From Lachnospiraceae bacterium (GTDB lineage Bacteria > Bacillota > Clostridia > Lachnospirales > Lachnospiraceae): a DNA stretch of 64,000 nt. This document shows positions 62,962 through 64,000 of the stretch, piece by piece. A program made the translations under genes and the position numbers. The number at the start of each line of letters is the position of its first letter. Within the stretch, counting starts at the first letter, position 1. The stretch spans positions 33,172 through 97,171 of the forward strand of contig JAHAYJ010000060.1 in NCBI GenBank assembly GCA_018384375.1. Direction: 5' to 3'. The notes beneath the pieces are model-generated. The model saw nothing but the letters and a program-made list of their open reading frames with translations. It did no database searches and was not told the origin of the DNA.

Positions 62962-62986
62962 TTTTTTATGAAGGAGGAAACAAAAA

Positions 62987-63253
62987 ATGGATGCAAAGAC
63001 AACCGGTATTGTAGCTTATCTTACATGGATTGGCTTTTTGATCGCTGTTTGTGCAGGAGATAAGGAAGGAGCTAAGTTTCATTTAAATCAGGCACTTGTG
63101 ATTCTTCTGTTCTCATTGCTGTCACTGATTCCCTGTATTGGATGGATATGGGGTATCTTTATGATCGTCTGCTGGTTCATGGGGCTGATCGCAGCAATCA
63201 ATGAAGAAGAAAAAGAAGTTCCGTTGATCGGTAAGATCAGATTGCTTAAGTAA
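62987..63253 (+). CDS. Small membrane protein, DUF4870-like
   Basis: An 88-residue protein with a short first helix (GIVAYLTWIGFLIAVCAG), the KFHLNQALVILLFSLL helix typical of DUF4870-type proteins, and a third hydrophobic stretch. AAGGAGG lies before the ATG. It ends the three-gene cluster at a strong terminator. Confidence 0.72.
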   Translation: MDAKTTGIVAYLTWIGFLIAVCAGDKEGAKFHLNQALVILLFSLLSLIPCIGWIWGIFMIVCWFMGLIAAINEEEKEVPLIGKIRLLK

Positions 63254-63265
63254 GCGGATACAATA

Positions 63266-63295
63266 AAGACGCCTGGGAGATTTCCCAGGCGTCTT
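63266..63295. terminator. Terminator after the DUF4870-like gene
   Basis: A perfect 13-bp stem (AAGACGCCTGGGA / TCCCAGGCGTCTT) with a 4-base loop. It lies between convergent genes; the T tail is short on both strands. Confidence 0.8.
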
Positions 63296-63314
63296 ATGCA
63301 TTTTGAAAATAAAT

Positions 63315-63860
63315 CTATTCGCTTGCGGGAATTTCTTCCATGCTTCCGATATCTTCCTGCATCGCTTCGGTTTCTTCAGGGGAATCATCTTCATAAGTAT
63401 AAATTTCTTCCGGAATATCACCGTGTAAAATAGAAACAATGTATTGAAAACGGACATTTGCACGTTCATAGTTTTGTCTGGCAACTTCCTCAAGAGCAGC
63501 ATCATAAGGGTCTGATTCATATGCCTGATGGTAGTAGGAAACCGCTTCTGACATATATTCACTTGCCTCATCGGCAAGATCGGCTACACCCGGGAAGCCG
63601 TCAGGAACATCCAGGGATGCCATTTGTGAAAAGGAAGTGTTCATGGAATCAAGCAGGGCAAGAAGCTCAGAGGTTGCCGTTTCCGAATTGGGGTCAATTG
63701 CATTGATAGAGGAATCAAAGATCTTGATGTTTTCAAAAAATTGATTCATATTTGCTTTATATTTTTCAATCTCCGTATCAGTACCACATCCGGTTAATGT
63801 CAGGGATAAGATGCAGAAAAAGAGCAGAGTGCAGACAATGGATTTTACTTTACTTAACAT
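63315..63860 (-). CDS. Lipoprotein of unknown function
   Basis: A 181-residue lipoprotein with lipobox LTGC (Cys at 25), then a helical, mostly acidic body (YKANMNQFFENIKIFDSSIN; DLADEASEYMSEAVSYYHQA; a repeated helix region) and an acidic tail ending EEIPASE. The helical pairs suggest a four-helix bundle. No enzyme motif. GGAGG lies 16 bases before the ATG, rather far, so a nearer site (AGAAAG) may be used. The next 140 bases to the window end contain no gene I can support. Confidence 0.65.
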   Translation of the reverse strand: MLSKVKSIVCTLLFFCILSLTLTGCGTDTEIEKYKANMNQFFENIKIFDSSINAIDPNSETATSELLALLDSMNTSFSQMASLDVPDGFPGVADLADEASEYMSEAVSYYHQAYESDPYDAALEEVARQNYERANVRFQYIVSILHGDIPEEIYTYEDDSPEETEAMQEDIGSMEEIPASE

Positions 63861-64000
63861 AGCTTTCTGGGATTAACCTCCAAATTCTTATAATCAAATC
63901 GGAAAACTGACTGACACAAATAAGTTATCATAGTTGCCTGATGAAATCAAGAAATATCCAAAAGATTCATAGGAATTAGATTAAATTTAATCTATAAAAA

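Noticed and set aside
1-64000. CRISPR arrays, prophage, transposases, rRNA genes, toxin-antitoxin or restriction systems
   Set aside because: No repeat-spacer pattern, phage structural gene, transposase motif or rRNA sequence was found anywhere in the window.

Overview
The window is a chromosomal segment from a low-to-mid GC, spore-forming, anaerobic Firmicute, most likely a member of the Lachnospiraceae (Clostridia). This rests on gene content: YqfC/YqfD sporulation proteins beside PhoH and YbeY, a SpoVB-like flippase, a BofC-like protein, an NfnAB-type electron-bifurcating transhydrogenase, a GGGtGRT protein beside a NifU-like scaffold, strong AGGAGG ribosome binding sites, and many short overlapping operons. 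I see no phage, insertion sequence, CRISPR array, plasmid function or rRNA. It reads as core genome, with one tRNA and no intergenic gap above about 300 bases. The genus cannot be fixed from the sequence alone.

Layout. 1-7.6 kb: 3' end of a FtsK/SpoIIIE translocase, then one-carbon folate genes (fhs, folD), a zinc-ribbon/TPR/chitobiase-like membrane protein and nfnA-nfnB. 7.6-21.6 kb: a membrane-anchored MORN protein, a zinc-ribbon membrane protein, rlmH, pyrimidine nucleoside phosphorylase, the conserved yqfC-yqfD-phoH-(HD membrane protein)-ybeY block, a SpoVB-like flippase, a BofC-like protein, two FAD oxidoreductases and 5-formyl-THF cyclo-ligase. 21.7-29.7 kb: proA, then a minus-strand polyamine operon (HTH-cupin regulator, potABCD) with a clear promoter and operator, divergent from a lactonase, then aroC. 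29.9-42.5 kb: VanY-type carboxypeptidase, tgt, yajC, then a tightly coupled leuB-membrane glycosyltransferase-ilvD-ilvB-L,D-transpeptidase string, and serC-serA. 42.7-48.2 kb: a small acidic protein, glgB with an unusual coiled-coil tail, mscS, tRNA-Thr(CGT) and an ABC permease/ATPase pair. 48.3-58.7 kb: argH, asd, a PAS/GGDEF-like/EAL protein, an AAA/DUF234 ATPase coupled to topB, a GlmU-like hexapeptide protein, and the NifU-like/GGGtGRT pair. 58.7-64 kb: minus-strand lipoprotein genes (DUF5722-like barrel, BMP-type binding protein), a small zinc-ribbon/DUF2752/DUF4870-like membrane cluster and a final lipoprotein.

How the genes work together. One-carbon folate chemistry (fhs, folD, cyclo-ligase) and NADPH supply (nfnAB) sit beside amino-acid biosynthesis (proA, leuB, ilvD, ilvB, serC, serA, argH, asd, aroC). 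Envelope and sporulation genes are interleaved with these and are sometimes translationally coupled to metabolic genes.

The best candidates for undescribed biology are the NifU-like/GGGtGRT pair with an 11-bp inverted repeat upstream, the HD-domain membrane protein whose catalytic HD is replaced by HR inside the yqfCD-phoH-ybeY block, the AAA/DUF234 ATPase coupled to topB, the two-lipoprotein BMP/DUF5722 unit, and two unexplained operator or hairpin arrangements (27.4-27.5 kb and 42.5-42.7 kb). Several starts in the ORF track were moved to agree with ribosome binding sites. All functional statements come from reading motifs by eye; no database search was run.
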